A program made the translations under genes and the position numbers. Of a DNA stretch of 64,000 nt, positions 16,601 through 27,825 are shown piece by piece; within the stretch, counting starts at the first letter, position 1, and each line of letters begins with the position of its first letter. Origin of the DNA: Thiodiazotropha sp040506195 (lineage in GTDB: Bacteria; Pseudomonadota; Gammaproteobacteria; Chromatiales; Chromatiaceae). The notes under the pieces were generated by a model that worked only from the letters and a program-made list of their open reading frames with translations, was not told the origin of the DNA and ran no database searches. The DNA lies in NCBI GenBank assembly GCA_040506195.1, contig JBEVXH010000013.1:33300-97299 (forward strand). Direction: 5' to 3'.

Positions 16601-18385
16601 ATGGATCTGCAAACATTAACTTATATCGTAGTCGGCGCGACCTTCGCCCTCTACATCGGTATCGCCTTCTGGGCACGTGCGGGAACCACAGGTGAGTTCT
16701 ATGCGGCTGGCCGGGGCGTACACCCCGTCGCCAACGGTATGGCGACCGCCGCTGACTGGATGTCCGCCGCTTCCTTTATCTCGATGGCTGGCCTGATCGC
16801 CTTCAACGGCTACGGCGCTTCCGTCTTCCTGATGGGTTGGACCGGTGGTTACGTGCTCCTGGCACTGCTGCTCGCTCCCTATCTGCGTAAGTTCGGCAAG
16901 TTCACCGTGCCCGAGTTCATCGGTGATCGTTACTACTCGCGTACCGCGCGTATCGTGGCGGTCATCTGTCTGATCATCGCCTCGATCACTTATGTAATCG
17001 GTCAGATGAAGGGTATCGGCGTCGCCTTCTCTCGTTTTCTCGAGACCGAATACGACACCGGCCTCTACATCGGCATGGGCATAGTCTTCATCTACGCCGT
17101 AATGGGCGGCATGAAGGGTATCACCTATACCCAGATCGCCCAGTACTGTGTGTTGATCTTCGCCTACACCGTACCGGCGATCTTCATCTCCCTGAACATT
17201 ACCGGCAACCCGATCCCGCAGTTGGGAATCGGTAGCTCCATGGCCGATGGTTCAGGCACCTATATGATGGATCGTCTCGATCAGGTGGTGACCGATCTGG
17301 GCTTTAACCAGTACACGACTCAGGTCATGGGCAGCAAGCTGAACATGTTTGTCTATACCCTCTCCCTGATGATCGGTACTGCGGGTCTGCCTCACGTTAT
17401 CATCCGATTCTTCACCGTACCCAAGGTTAAGGACGCTCGTTCATCAGCCGGTTGGGCGCTGGTCTTCATCGCCATTCTCTACACCACAGCACCTGCTGTC
17501 GGTTCCATGGCACGCTTGAACCTGATGAACACGATTCAAACCGGTGAAGTCGGGAGCGCCGAAGGCAACATCGAAATCGCCAAGGTGCCTCAGTGGATGC
17601 TGAACTGGCAGAAGACCGGTCTGTTGCAATGGGAAGACAAGAACGGCGACGGCCGTATCCAGTACTACAACGAGAAGAACAAGGAGTTCGCAGCCAAGGC
17701 CGAGAGCTATGGCTGGAAGGGTAACGAGATGACCAAGGTCGACCGTGACATCATGGTATTGGCCAATCCGGAAATCGCCAATCTGCCCAACTGGGTTGTT
17801 GCACTGGTGGTTGCCGGTGGTCTGGCGGCCGCCCTCTCGACTGCTGCCGGTTTGCTGCTTGCGATCTCTTCCTCCATCTCGCATGACCTCCTGAAAGGCG
17901 TTTTCATGCCAGACATCTCGGAGAAGAACGAACTGTTGGCAGGACGTATCGCCATGGCGGGTGCCATCGGCCTGGCCGGGTACTTCGGTCTCCATCCGCC
18001 GGATTTCGCGGCTGGCACCGTGGCCATCGCCTTCGGTCTGGCGGCAAGTTCCATCTTCCCTGTACTGATGATGGGTATCTTCTATAAGAAGATGAACCGT
18101 GCAGGTGCGATCTGGGGCATGATCTCCGGTATCGGCGTCACCATGCTGTATGTGTTCCAGCACAAGGGCATCATGTTCATTCCGGGTACCTCGTTCCTCG
18201 GTGATCTGGGCCCGAACTGGTTCCTCGGCATTTCGCCAAACGCCTTTGGCGCCATCGGTGCGATAGTGAATTTCGCGGTCGCCATCTTTGTTTCCAAGAT
18301 CACGGCTCCGCCGCCGGAACACATCCAGCACCTGGTGGAAGATATCCGTGTACCTAAAGGTGCAGGTGCTGCCACCGATCACTAA
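16601..18385 (+). CDS. Sodium:solute symporter, ActP-like (VC_2705 subfamily)
   Basis: A 594-residue inner-membrane symporter with 13 or more helices (signatures GEFYAAGRGVHPVANGMATAADWMSAASFIS reduced here to its GEFYAAGRG core; GTAGLPHVIIRFFTVP; ALSTAAGLLLAISSSISHD). It probably imports acetate or another short carboxylate with Na+, since the same plus-strand run leads to acetyl-CoA synthetase. Between two helices a polar insert of about 80 residues (roughly 310-390) contains an EF-hand-like loop beginning DKNGDGRI. A purine-rich site (GGGGGAAA) precedes the ATG, and a strong terminator follows at 18413. Confidence 0.88.
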   Translation: MDLQTLTYIVVGATFALYIGIAFWARAGTTGEFYAAGRGVHPVANGMATAADWMSAASFISMAGLIAFNGYGASVFLMGWTGGYVLLALLLAPYLRKFGKFTVPEFIGDRYYSRTARIVAVICLIIASITYVIGQMKGIGVAFSRFLETEYDTGLYIGMGIVFIYAVMGGMKGITYTQIAQYCVLIFAYTVPAIFISLNITGNPIPQLGIGSSMADGSGTYMMDRLDQVVTDLGFNQYTTQVMGSKLNMFVYTLSLMIGTAGLPHVIIRFFTVPKVKDARSSAGWALVFIAILYTTAPAVGSMARLNLMNTIQTGEVGSAEGNIEIAKVPQWMLNWQKTGLLQWEDKNGDGRIQYYNEKNKEFAAKAESYGWKGNEMTKVDRDIMVLANPEIANLPNWVVALVVAGGLAAALSTAAGLLLAISSSISHDLLKGVFMPDISEKNELLAGRIAMAGAIGLAGYFGLHPPDFAAGTVAIAFGLAASSIFPVLMMGIFYKKMNRAGAIWGMISGIGVTMLYVFQHKGIMFIPGTSFLGDLGPNWFLGISPNAFGAIGAIVNFAVAIFVSKITAPPPEHIQHLVEDIRVPKGAGAATDH

Positions 18386-18412
18386 TCAAAAACTCTAAAG
18401 CAGTAACTGAGT

Positions 18413-18436
18413 GCCCCGCTTCGGCGGGGCCTTTTT
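18413..18436 (+). terminator. Rho-independent terminator after the symporter
   Basis: A perfect 7-bp GC stem GCCCCGC/GCGGGGC with a TTCG tetraloop (18413-18430) is followed by CTTTTT. It lies 27 bp after the symporter stop, so the downstream nucleotidyltransferase gene probably has its own promoter. Confidence 0.9.
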
Positions 18437-18552
18437 AACTGCAATGCATACACATTGTGAAGTGATTATCCACCAGCCTGGTACCAGAGGGCTGCTGAAT
18501 AGTTACAAAATGAACATTTTTCACCATACTACTGGGATTCAATCCCAGCCGT

Positions 18553-20439
18553 ATGCGAGCCACTCCTATGGAAATCGAACTGGTCGAGATTCGCGATTTT
18601 CTGGCGCAACGCCCCCCCTTCGATGCCCTGCCCGAAGAACAACTCAATCAACTTCCCAAGTCCCTCGAAATTCGCTATCTGCGCCGAGGGAGCCTGTTCC
18701 CCCCCGCTGACACCACGCAGGGATTTATCTATATCCTGCGCAGTGGCGCCATCGAGCTTCGTGATGATGAGGATAACCTGGTGGAGAAGCTGGCTGAGGG
18801 TGGCCTCTACACCACCGATTGCCAGTTGATCGATTTCAGCAGGGCGAGTCACGGCCTGGCGGTCGAGGATAGCCTGATCTATCAATTGCCATGCTACGTA
18901 TTGAAAACGTTACGCAAGACGGAGCCGGCATTCGACCGCCATTTCGCGGAATCGATCAGGGATCGGCTGAAACAGGCCGTTAGAACCCTGCAGGACTACG
19001 GCGAGGATAAGAATTGCATCGCAGAGATGACAGTGGAGGTTTCCGATCTGATCAAGAAAACACCGGTCACCATCGATATCAACAGCACCATCCGCCAGGC
19101 GGCGGAGTTGATGAGTGACAAAAATGTCTCTTCGGTGATGATTCTGAAAGGAACACAACTGGCAGGCGTTATCACTGACAGGGATCTGCGCAAACGCTGT
19201 ATTGCGGCAGGTGTCTCCGTCGATCAGCCGGTCAGCCAGATCATGACCACCAACCTGGAGACCATCCAGGAAGGCACCATGGCAATCCAGGCACTGATGA
19301 CCATGACGCGGCTCCATGTGCATCATCTTCCTGTAAAACGGGGAGATGAGGTTGTCGGCATGTTGACCGCAACCGATCTGGCACGACACCAATCCACGAA
19401 TTCGGCCTACCTGGCCAGTGATATCCGCAAGGCCGCCACCGTGGACGACCTGGCTCACGTTAGCGAGCGGCTGCCCGATCTTCAGTTCCATCTCGCCAAT
19501 TCCAATGCCTCCGCACTACACATCGGCGAGGCCATATCCTCTATCACCGATTCATTGACTGCACGCCTGATCGAGATGGCCGAGGCCGAGCTTGGACCGC
19601 CACCGGTACGTTACGCCTGGCTGTGTGGAGGTTCTCAGGCGCGTGGTGAACAGACATCCCACTCCGATCAAGACAATGCCATGCTGATATCGGATGAGAT
19701 GAAACCTGAACACGCGGACTATTTTGAGCGCCTGGCGAATCGGGTCTCCGACGGCCTCAATGCATGCGGTTTCATCTACTGCCCCGGTGATGCCATGGCG
19801 ACGAATCCGAAATGGCGGCAGACGCTGCAGATCTGGCGAAAGTATTTCAATGCCTGGATCAACAAACCCGAACCGATGGCGTTGATGCTGTCGAGTATCT
19901 TTTTCGACCTGCGCCCCATCTACGGAGAAGTTGAGCTCTTCAAAGAATTGCAAAGCGATATTCTGAGTAAAACCCGCGGTAACGGCATCTTCACCGCCTA
20001 TATGGCGGCAAATGCCCTGCATCACCGACCACCGCTCGGTTTTTTCCGCACCTTCGTTCTGATCCATGACGGCAAACATGATGACACCTTCGACATCAAG
20101 CACCGGGGTATCGTACCCATCACCGATATCGCCCGTGTATTCGCGCTTGATCAGGGTCTCACTCCCGTGAATACCACAGAGAGGCTGGAGGCGGCGGCAG
20201 AAACGACTGTACTCAGCCGAGAGATGGGAGAGAACCTGATCGATGCATTGGAGTTTATCGCCAGCATCCGCATCTATCACCAGGCCGAGCAGATCCGTAA
20301 GGGGCTAAAACCGGACAACTACCTGTCACCGGAGGAGCTTTCAGATCTGGAACGCAGGCACTTGAAAGACGCCTTCAGGGTAATCCAGGAGATGCAGGAC
20401 GCCATGGAAAACCGTTACCAGGGTGGACGTTTCGTATAG
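18553..20439 (+). CDS. cNMP/CBS/DUF294 nucleotidyltransferase-like signalling protein
   Basis: Domains in order: a cyclic-nucleotide-binding-like domain (about 20-140), a CBS pair (about 155-285; VMILKGTQLAGVITDRDLRKR, HHLPVKRGDEVVGMLTATDL) and a DUF294 nucleotidyltransferase-like domain with GGSQARGEQTSHSDQDNAML, then the DUF294 C-terminal domain. The GS-RGE-DxD layout is that of GlnD-type uridylyltransferases. The family is usually encoded beside ActP-like symporters and Acs and is thought to tune acetate use in response to adenine nucleotides; target and reaction are unproven. The start may be 18568; neither ATG has a good ribosome-binding site. The exonuclease gene begins 2 bp after its stop. 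Confidence 0.85.
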   Translation: MRATPMEIELVEIRDFLAQRPPFDALPEEQLNQLPKSLEIRYLRRGSLFPPADTTQGFIYILRSGAIELRDDEDNLVEKLAEGGLYTTDCQLIDFSRASHGLAVEDSLIYQLPCYVLKTLRKTEPAFDRHFAESIRDRLKQAVRTLQDYGEDKNCIAEMTVEVSDLIKKTPVTIDINSTIRQAAELMSDKNVSSVMILKGTQLAGVITDRDLRKRCIAAGVSVDQPVSQIMTTNLETIQEGTMAIQALMTMTRLHVHHLPVKRGDEVVGMLTATDLARHQSTNSAYLASDIRKAATVDDLAHVSERLPDLQFHLANSNASALHIGEAISSITDSLTARLIEMAEAELGPPPVRYAWLCGGSQARGEQTSHSDQDNAMLISDEMKPEHADYFERLANRVSDGLNACGFIYCPGDAMATNPKWRQTLQIWRKYFNAWINKPEPMALMLSSIFFDLRPIYGEVELFKELQSDILSKTRGNGIFTAYMAANALHHRPPLGFFRTFVLIHDGKHDDTFDIKHRGIVPITDIARVFALDQGLTPVNTTERLEAAAETTVLSREMGENLIDALEFIASIRIYHQAEQIRKGLKPDNYLSPEELSDLERRHLKDAFRVIQEMQDAMENRYQGGRFV

Positions 20440-20441
20440 TT

Positions 20442-21134
20442 ATGTTTTCAAGATTTCTCAGCTTGGATTCTCTGCGAAAAAGGGCTTTGGCTAAAGCCGA
20501 ACCGGGGATTCTGCACGACTATCTCTCTACCCCGCTGACCTCAAAAACCACCCAATGCGAGCAACTGTCGATTGTTTCCCTGGATCTGGAAACTACGGGC
20601 CTCGATCCGAACAAGGACAAAATCCTCAGCTTTGGCCTGGTTGAGATGAGACACATGACCATCAAACTCGAGACTGCACGCCATCAGTTGATCACGATCG
20701 ACGAGGAGATCCCGGAGGAGTCGGCGGTCATCCATCAGATTACCGATGACCAGGCGGCCACAGGTGTTTCGATCCAAGATGCCTTGCGGGAACTCCTGCA
20801 ACACATGGCAGGCAAAGTCATGCTGGTGCACTATTCCGCGATTGAGCAGAAATTTATCAGCGCCGCCTGCGAAAAATTGTTCGGCGCACCCTTTGTCATC
20901 CCGATTATCGATACCCTGGTATTGGCGCAACGCATCTTTGAACACCGCAATCACACCATCCAACCGGGAGATCTGCGTCTATTCAACCTGCGCCCGCGTT
21001 ATAATTTACCCAATTACAAGGCACACAACGCATTAAGTGACGCTGTCGCCACTGCTGAGTTGTTTTTAGCCATGGCATCTGAGATGGTGCCACAACCGAG
21101 CCAATGTCAACTAAAGCGTTTTCTTACACGTTGA
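20442..21134 (+). CDS. DnaQ-like DEDDh 3'-5' exonuclease
   Basis: A 230-residue protein with ExoI motif SLDLETTGLDP, an ExoII-like block VHYSAIEQKFI and ExoIII HNALSDAVATAEL with His and Asp. The usual Asp of ExoII is Glu here. The fold is that of the epsilon-subunit/RNase T nuclease family that removes nucleotides from 3' ends. It starts 2 bp after the DUF294 gene, so the two are surely co-expressed. A nuclease or phosphodiesterase that reverses the nucleotidyltransferase's product would fit this pairing, but that is inference. Confidence 0.82.
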   Translation: MFSRFLSLDSLRKRALAKAEPGILHDYLSTPLTSKTTQCEQLSIVSLDLETTGLDPNKDKILSFGLVEMRHMTIKLETARHQLITIDEEIPEESAVIHQITDDQAATGVSIQDALRELLQHMAGKVMLVHYSAIEQKFISAACEKLFGAPFVIPIIDTLVLAQRIFEHRNHTIQPGDLRLFNLRPRYNLPNYKAHNALSDAVATAELFLAMASEMVPQPSQCQLKRFLTR

Positions 21135-21286
21135 CTGGCAATAGAATGGTGAGAATTCTGGAGAATAACCGTTTTCATATATCGGTTTATATTTTTAGGA
21201 ATAATCTAGCATGCTCTTAACAAAGTAACGGCATACACAGACACAGCTGCTGTTGAGAATGAAAAACCACCGTTGAGGAGAATTCA

Positions 21287-23233
<1,947 letters not shown>

Positions 23234-23304
23234 CACCCCGCTGTTTGGTGTCTGGCGAACGGTTTTTTTACCGTTTGATGGATTCCAGCCCCTAACCCAG
23301 AATC

Positions 23305-23332
23305 CCCATCGGTATTGAAAGATACCGATGGG
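23305..23332 (+). terminator. Stem-loop after acs
   Basis: An 11-bp perfect stem CCCATCGGTAT/ATACCGATGGG (23305-23315 and 23322-23332) surrounds a 6-base loop about 70 bp after the acs stop. No T-run follows, so it may be a processing or Rho-dependent end. A T-rich hairpin (AACGGT with ACCGTT) precedes it near 23260. Confidence 0.45.
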
Positions 23333-23419
23333 TTAGTGGGAAACGGCATTGTGTCAGCGACTGACAACTGTAAAGTTGCAGCTGCTGTAAATACCGACAT
23401 CAAATAACGACATGACTTC

Positions 23420-23986
23420 ATGAATTTCAAAATACCCTCATTTTATAAACGCTTCTTGGTATTCTTCATTGTCATCGGCCCGATATTCTGGCTGGTCTTT
23501 ACGGAAGATGGACAGCGACGCACGGATATCGTACTGCTGACCTTATGGGGTGAGGATGAGATCGCATTGAACTTGGCGGCGCTGGACAATCAAATCAGCG
23601 AAGAGGATTTAAAACAGGTATTTCCCGACATAACCTGGACATGCAAAGATGAATTAAGTGGTTTCGGCAATCGTCTATGTGCCGCACGCATCGGTATATA
23701 CAATGATATCCCGGCCCACTACGTAACCATTTTTTTCCACGACAGCTGGATCAATGGCGTAAAGATCGGCTATCGCGGCAACTATCATGAACTGTTGAAA
23801 CAACAGCTTTGGCAACAACTCGGCGCACCGGCCAGCAACAATCCCCAGATCCCCGTCATACAGGGAATGGAATCGGTGATTCATTGGGTCACAAAGTCAG
23901 GCAATGTCATACTGAAGGAGTCATTGAAAGAGGATGATGAAGCTGCCCTGTTCTGGCTCTCTTTCTCCATCATTCCACCAAGCTGA
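23420..23986 (+). CDS. Hypothetical membrane-anchored protein (188 aa)
   Basis: One N-terminal membrane span (FLVFFIVIGPIFWLVF) is followed by a soluble domain with two Cys (TWTCKDELSGFGNRLCAARI) that may form a disulfide outside the membrane, and a mixed alpha/beta tail. The family is not recognised. It is convergent with the 23999 gene, with a 12-bp gap between the stops. The domain might sit in the periplasm judging by the anchor and the cysteine pair. A role cannot be inferred from its neighbours. Confidence 0.6.
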   Translation: MNFKIPSFYKRFLVFFIVIGPIFWLVFTEDGQRRTDIVLLTLWGEDEIALNLAALDNQISEEDLKQVFPDITWTCKDELSGFGNRLCAARIGIYNDIPAHYVTIFFHDSWINGVKIGYRGNYHELLKQQLWQQLGAPASNNPQIPVIQGMESVIHWVTKSGNVILKESLKEDDEAALFWLSFSIIPPS

Positions 23987-23998
23987 CCGGGTTGCGGG

Positions 23999-24352
23999 TC
24001 AGAAACCGTACAGCGACTCTTGTAAGAAACGTTTGAAATAGCGCATGATCTGCCGCGGGATAGCCCGCTCGGCATACAGGCGAAGCTCATGAATCTCATC
24101 TGTTATCCGCTGATCGCTGGATAGCTGGGCACGTTCTATGGCCTGATGCACAGCCTTTTCCAAAACAATCCCGTCACGGTGTTTCATCACACCGTAAATC
24201 GCCATGAGTGCAATTTGCTCTTCCAGCCCCATTTCGCATTGATTGTCGAGAATCGTCAACATAATGGTGGTAACACAATCCACCTGAAGCGGATCCAGAG
24301 AGATGGCTTCAGCCCACACGGCGGCAGGATGTGGTGCATCAAATGAAGTCAT
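23999..24352 (-). CDS. Hypothetical helical protein (117 aa)
   Basis: The likely start is the ATG at 24352 (MTSFDAPHPAAVWAEAI), with GAAG just upstream; a GTG 18 bp earlier is the alternative. The product is all-helical by composition (CVTTIMLTILDNQCEMGLEE, IALMAIYGVMKHRDGIVLEK), soluble and mildly acidic, with a basic C-terminus (PRQIMRYFKRFLQESLYGF). No domain is recognised and no neighbour gives a clue. Confidence 0.55.
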   Translation of the reverse strand: MTSFDAPHPAAVWAEAISLDPLQVDCVTTIMLTILDNQCEMGLEEQIALMAIYGVMKHRDGIVLEKAVHQAIERAQLSSDQRITDEIHELRLYAERAIPRQIMRYFKRFLQESLYGF

Positions 24353-24684
24353 TGCATCTTCAACTAACACGGCACGAATACCCCTATGACAGGTTGTTCA
24401 CCGAAAAGCTATATCTATATGCTAGTCCCATTAGAAATATTTACTCGGTATTTTTGCACACCATAGTCAAAATATTACAAATAATCACTGTTCCGTAAAC
24501 CGCTGCCCATCACTCACTTAAGAACAGTGTCTGGTGAAAAGCACATGGAGGGATATTGATGAAAGATCCAGAGTCAAGATGGTTCATGAACTTATGTGGT
24601 TAAGGAAATCCATGACCGGCCGAGCATGGAACAGGATAGAGGACAGCTTGTAATATAAATTTTATGACTCGATTTACACCGATG
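24353..24684. other. 332-bp AT-rich gap with two tiny ORFs that have good ribosome-binding sites
   Basis: On the plus strand, ATG at 24559 is preceded by GGAGGG at ideal spacing and opens a 14-residue frame (MKDPESRWFMNLCG) to 24603. A second ATG at 24612, preceded by AAGGAAA, opens a 13-residue frame (MTGRAWNRIEDSL) to 24653. They could be real micropeptides or remains of a lost gene. The first part of the gap shows nothing recognisable. Confidence 0.25.
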
Positions 24685-25206
24685 TTATTCCGGCAGGTAC
24701 TGTTTGAGATTCAGGTGATGCCTGACCACGCCCTCTTGATCGACGACTTCCAAACGTGAGTAGTTGCCCCTGGCAATCTTCAGGTAGAGACAAGGATAGG
24801 TCAATGCCTGAATCTGCACGGATCCGGGTTCAGGTTGCACCCACTCCAAGGCGATCCTTGCCGTATCGGATGAGATCTCAAGATGGTCGGAAATGAGACG
24901 AAGGGCATACCCGCCACTGGGTTGCTGTCCCATATTGACCCTGACTATCCAGAATTGCCCCGGATCCAAGCTGGTATCCACATCTTTTTGCTGTGTCTCG
25001 ACGCCAATTCTGGCACTGTCCGCCTGCTTCGCTACAGCATCGGACGCCAGCTGCAGACCCGCTGTCTGGTTGACACTGCAGGCATACCCCCGTTTCAGCA
25101 CACTGACGGATGAAGAGGCCATTGTATTACACCCTGAAGAAACCAGTAGTATCAGTCCCAAACCGACCAATATATTCCATTCGAATTGCATTTTGTATCG
25201 TAACAT
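24685..25206 (-). CDS. PrcB-like lipoprotein/exported protein
   Basis: A 173-residue exported protein whose N-terminus (NILVGLGLILLVSSGC) looks like a lipoprotein signal, although the residue at -3 is Ser rather than Leu. The C-terminal half contains GQQPSGGYALRL, the hallmark of the PrcB C-terminal domain, and a beta-rich tail (YPCLYLKIARGNYSRLEVVD). In Treponema denticola PrcB is a lipoprotein that binds and stabilises the subtilisin-like protease dentilisin. Here the gene follows a subtilisin-like lipoprotein gene by 63 bp on the same strand, so a similar partnership is likely. GGAG lies upstream of the start. Confidence 0.65.
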   Translation of the reverse strand: MLRYKMQFEWNILVGLGLILLVSSGCNTMASSSVSVLKRGYACSVNQTAGLQLASDAVAKQADSARIGVETQQKDVDTSLDPGQFWIVRVNMGQQPSGGYALRLISDHLEISSDTARIALEWVQPEPGSVQIQALTYPCLYLKIARGNYSRLEVVDQEGVVRHHLNLKQYLPE

Positions 25207-25269
25207 CCTGGCGTTCTCCAGTTTTTACTGAGCTGGAATCAGGCATCGTTGCCAACTCCAGCGGCTCAA

Positions 25270-27825
25270 TTACTCGGCATCCAGCCGTCTCAGCAACAAT
25301 GTCCGGGGTTGATCTCCAAGGGATTGTGAGCTCGGAGACTGATATTCATACGCGGTCGTAAAATCCCGTTCGATGATATCGTCAGATTCAACGGTGATTA
25401 TGCTGGGTTGTGAAGCGGTTGCATAGGCACCGCAAGACTCGCCAGCATCGCATATGATACCGTCCATATCCATGTCGGAACCGGCAAAGACCAAGTAATC
25501 GCCCGCTGTCACTTCACTGAAACTGTAGTTGACGTTCTCACCAACCGCATCAACCTGGAATTGCTGTATGACCTCATCGGTATCGTTATTCACCAATAGT
25601 ACATAGTGAATGCCAGCATCACCGGATATCGATGCATCGAGCACCTGCATAATGACCTCCACAGACGAGCTTGCGCTTCCGGCGTCGATCTGCATAGTCC
25701 CCGAATAGGTACCCGCAGCCAGTCCGGATCGATCACTGACGACACTGTAACTGCCATAACCGGAAGCATCGACCAGGTTGGCCTGCAGCGTCAACCAACT
25801 GATATCTTCTGAAATCTGAACGCTTCCCAGATCCCCTCCGATCTGTTCGATGAAAAGCGTGGCGCTCTGCAGATTATGGGAGAAGTTCAAGCTCTGAGGA
25901 TTGACGCTCAATGCCGGATCCACAGGCACCCCTCCTCCGCCCCGTTGTTGCGCAGCATCCACGGCTTTGAAGGCATCGATCAAACCATGACCATAGAGAT
26001 CGTCTCTTCCCGCATCACCAAGATCGCTGGTCAGTTCTCCCCCGGCGAGCATGGCATCGAACTCTGCGGGTGTCATAGCGGGATATGCCGCCTTCATCAG
26101 CGCCGCCACACCGGCAATATGGGGCGCCGCCATGGAGGTACCGTTATAGAACACCAACTGATAGCTGAGCGCATCGGATGAATCGTCTCCTCCTGCGCTC
26201 AACACGCCATCGGGCCTCGAATCTCCATTGAGATCCAATCGCAAATCACCACCCGGCGCCGCCACATCGATCATCGAACCAAAATTGGAATAGAAGGCGA
26301 GATTGCGATTGATGTCCACAGCACTCACTGAAACCACACCGGGATTCGAAGCGGGATAGGAGAGCTGGGAAGTGTTCTCGTTTCCCGCCGCGGCGATAAT
26401 GATCACACCTTCGGCGCGGGCCGCCGCCACTGCTTCCCGTGTTGTCTGGCTGTCGGCATTCCCACCGAGACTCATGTTGATAATATCAGCCCGTTGCGCG
26501 GGCAAGGTGCCGGATGCATTCGACAGCCCGGCGGCATAACGTATCCCCTCCGCAAGATCCAGCGTGTTGCCCCCGTTCTTACCCAGCACGCGGATCGGCA
26601 TGATCCTGCTATCCCAGGCAACACCGGCGGCACCCCGGCCGTCGTTGGTACGCGCAGCAATCGTACCTGCCACATGGGTGCCGTGAAAGGATGAGGAGGC
26701 GCCTTGCTGGACCGCATCCCCCTCATCATTGGGATTGCTATCGATGCCGTCACCGTCGCCGGCGCTCTCCGCATCGGAGATAAAATCGTATCCCGCCACC
26801 AGCTGGCCACTCATTTCCGGATGACCGAGCAATACGCCTGTATCAAGGACCGCCACGATAACGCTGTTGTCCCCGGTTGTGATATCCCAGGCCTGAGGCA
26901 GGTTGATCTGCGGATAGTGCCACTGCAGGCTGTAGTATTCATCATTCGGCGTTACCGAGGGATGTACGATGTAATTGGGTTCCGCATAATCGACGTCAGA
27001 ACGTTTTTGCAATGCCTTGACAGCGAGCAGCGTATCGAGCTTTTGCCGTTGCTGATCGGACATCTGTACTTCGACCACAGCTCTGGAGGCTACAACGCCG
27101 GCCTGTTCTTTCAGTTTCAGTCGTTGCACGCCACTGCCGTAATTTCCAGTATCAAACTGGAACTTTGTTAACAGGGGGTCCTCAATACGGGCCTGAACCT
27201 CGAGGTCGTCAAAGCGAACCAAGGCCTCCTGCGGTAAAAACTCATCGGAAAGCCTGAGCGCACCGGTCGGCAGCTGGGCTTGTGGCGTCAACCCGACAGA
27301 GAGCAGATAATTGGATGCACCGGTTACGGCATAGACATTCACATAGTACTGGCCATCCGCAGGAATCAGCAGTGATTCGAACTTTGTGATCCCCAGCGAA
27401 GCATCGACCAATGTACCGTTGATGTCATAAAGAAACAGATCCAGATCCTCACCATTCGCCAGGTCGGCGATACTCAGCAGCAACGTCTGGCCCGCCTGCA
27501 TATCGATGAGGTAAAAATCGTCCGGATCACCTGAATTGAATGAGTGGCCGGGAAAACCTTCGCGAGGCTGGTTTACATACCCACCGATATTGACCGGGTT
27601 GGGTACCGACTGAGCAGCGGCCAATGGATGATTGGGGGCCGGGATGGTCACCACATCGTTGACATCGCTGTCTGTAACCACGAAAGCTGGAATGATCAGG
27701 CTGCCACTGACGGTTACCCTTTGTGTATCCCCATTGTCACCACCGCCTCCTCCACCGCAGGCCGCAATAAAGGACGTTACTACCAGGGAGAGGCCTACAA
27801 TAGTGAGTTTATCCAATCGAATCAT
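25270..27825 (-). CDS. Surface lipoprotein subtilisin-like (S8) serine protease
   Basis: An 851-residue precursor starting at the ATG at 27825. A lipoprotein signal ends in SFIAAC followed by a poly-Gly linker; a beta-sandwich pre-peptidase domain (about 75-185; DPDDFYLIDMQAGQTLLLS) and a propeptide-like segment come next. The S8 catalytic domain has Asp 328 (VAVLDTGV), His 381 (SFHGTHVAGT), oxyanion Asn 482 (AAAGNEN) and Ser 564 (NGTSMAAPH). The C-terminal ~230 residues are two beta domains, one with a DMDMDG Ca-binding-like stretch. It would be held on the outer membrane or in the periplasm. The PrcB-like gene follows. The protease is probably broad in specificity, but no substrate is evident. 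Confidence 0.9.
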   Translation of the reverse strand: MIRLDKLTIVGLSLVVTSFIAACGGGGGGDNGDTQRVTVSGSLIIPAFVVTDSDVNDVVTIPAPNHPLAAAQSVPNPVNIGGYVNQPREGFPGHSFNSGDPDDFYLIDMQAGQTLLLSIADLANGEDLDLFLYDINGTLVDASLGITKFESLLIPADGQYYVNVYAVTGASNYLLSVGLTPQAQLPTGALRLSDEFLPQEALVRFDDLEVQARIEDPLLTKFQFDTGNYGSGVQRLKLKEQAGVVASRAVVEVQMSDQQRQKLDTLLAVKALQKRSDVDYAEPNYIVHPSVTPNDEYYSLQWHYPQINLPQAWDITTGDNSVIVAVLDTGVLLGHPEMSGQLVAGYDFISDAESAGDGDGIDSNPNDEGDAVQQGASSSFHGTHVAGTIAARTNDGRGAAGVAWDSRIMPIRVLGKNGGNTLDLAEGIRYAAGLSNASGTLPAQRADIINMSLGGNADSQTTREAVAAARAEGVIIIAAAGNENTSQLSYPASNPGVVSVSAVDINRNLAFYSNFGSMIDVAAPGGDLRLDLNGDSRPDGVLSAGGDDSSDALSYQLVFYNGTSMAAPHIAGVAALMKAAYPAMTPAEFDAMLAGGELTSDLGDAGRDDLYGHGLIDAFKAVDAAQQRGGGGVPVDPALSVNPQSLNFSHNLQSATLFIEQIGGDLGSVQISEDISWLTLQANLVDASGYGSYSVVSDRSGLAAGTYSGTMQIDAGSASSSVEVIMQVLDASISGDAGIHYVLLVNNDTDEVIQQFQVDAVGENVNYSFSEVTAGDYLVFAGSDMDMDGIICDAGESCGAYATASQPSIITVESDDIIERDFTTAYEYQSPSSQSLGDQPRTLLLRRLDAE

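Noticed and set aside
17444..18382. 312-codon open frame antisense to the symporter
   Set aside because: Low-complexity, charged translation that mirrors the GC-rich codon pattern of the well-supported symporter gene; a shadow frame.
18910..20280. Two long minus-strand frames under the DUF294 gene
   Set aside because: His/Gln/Asp-rich shadows of a gene with clear CBS and nucleotidyltransferase motifs.
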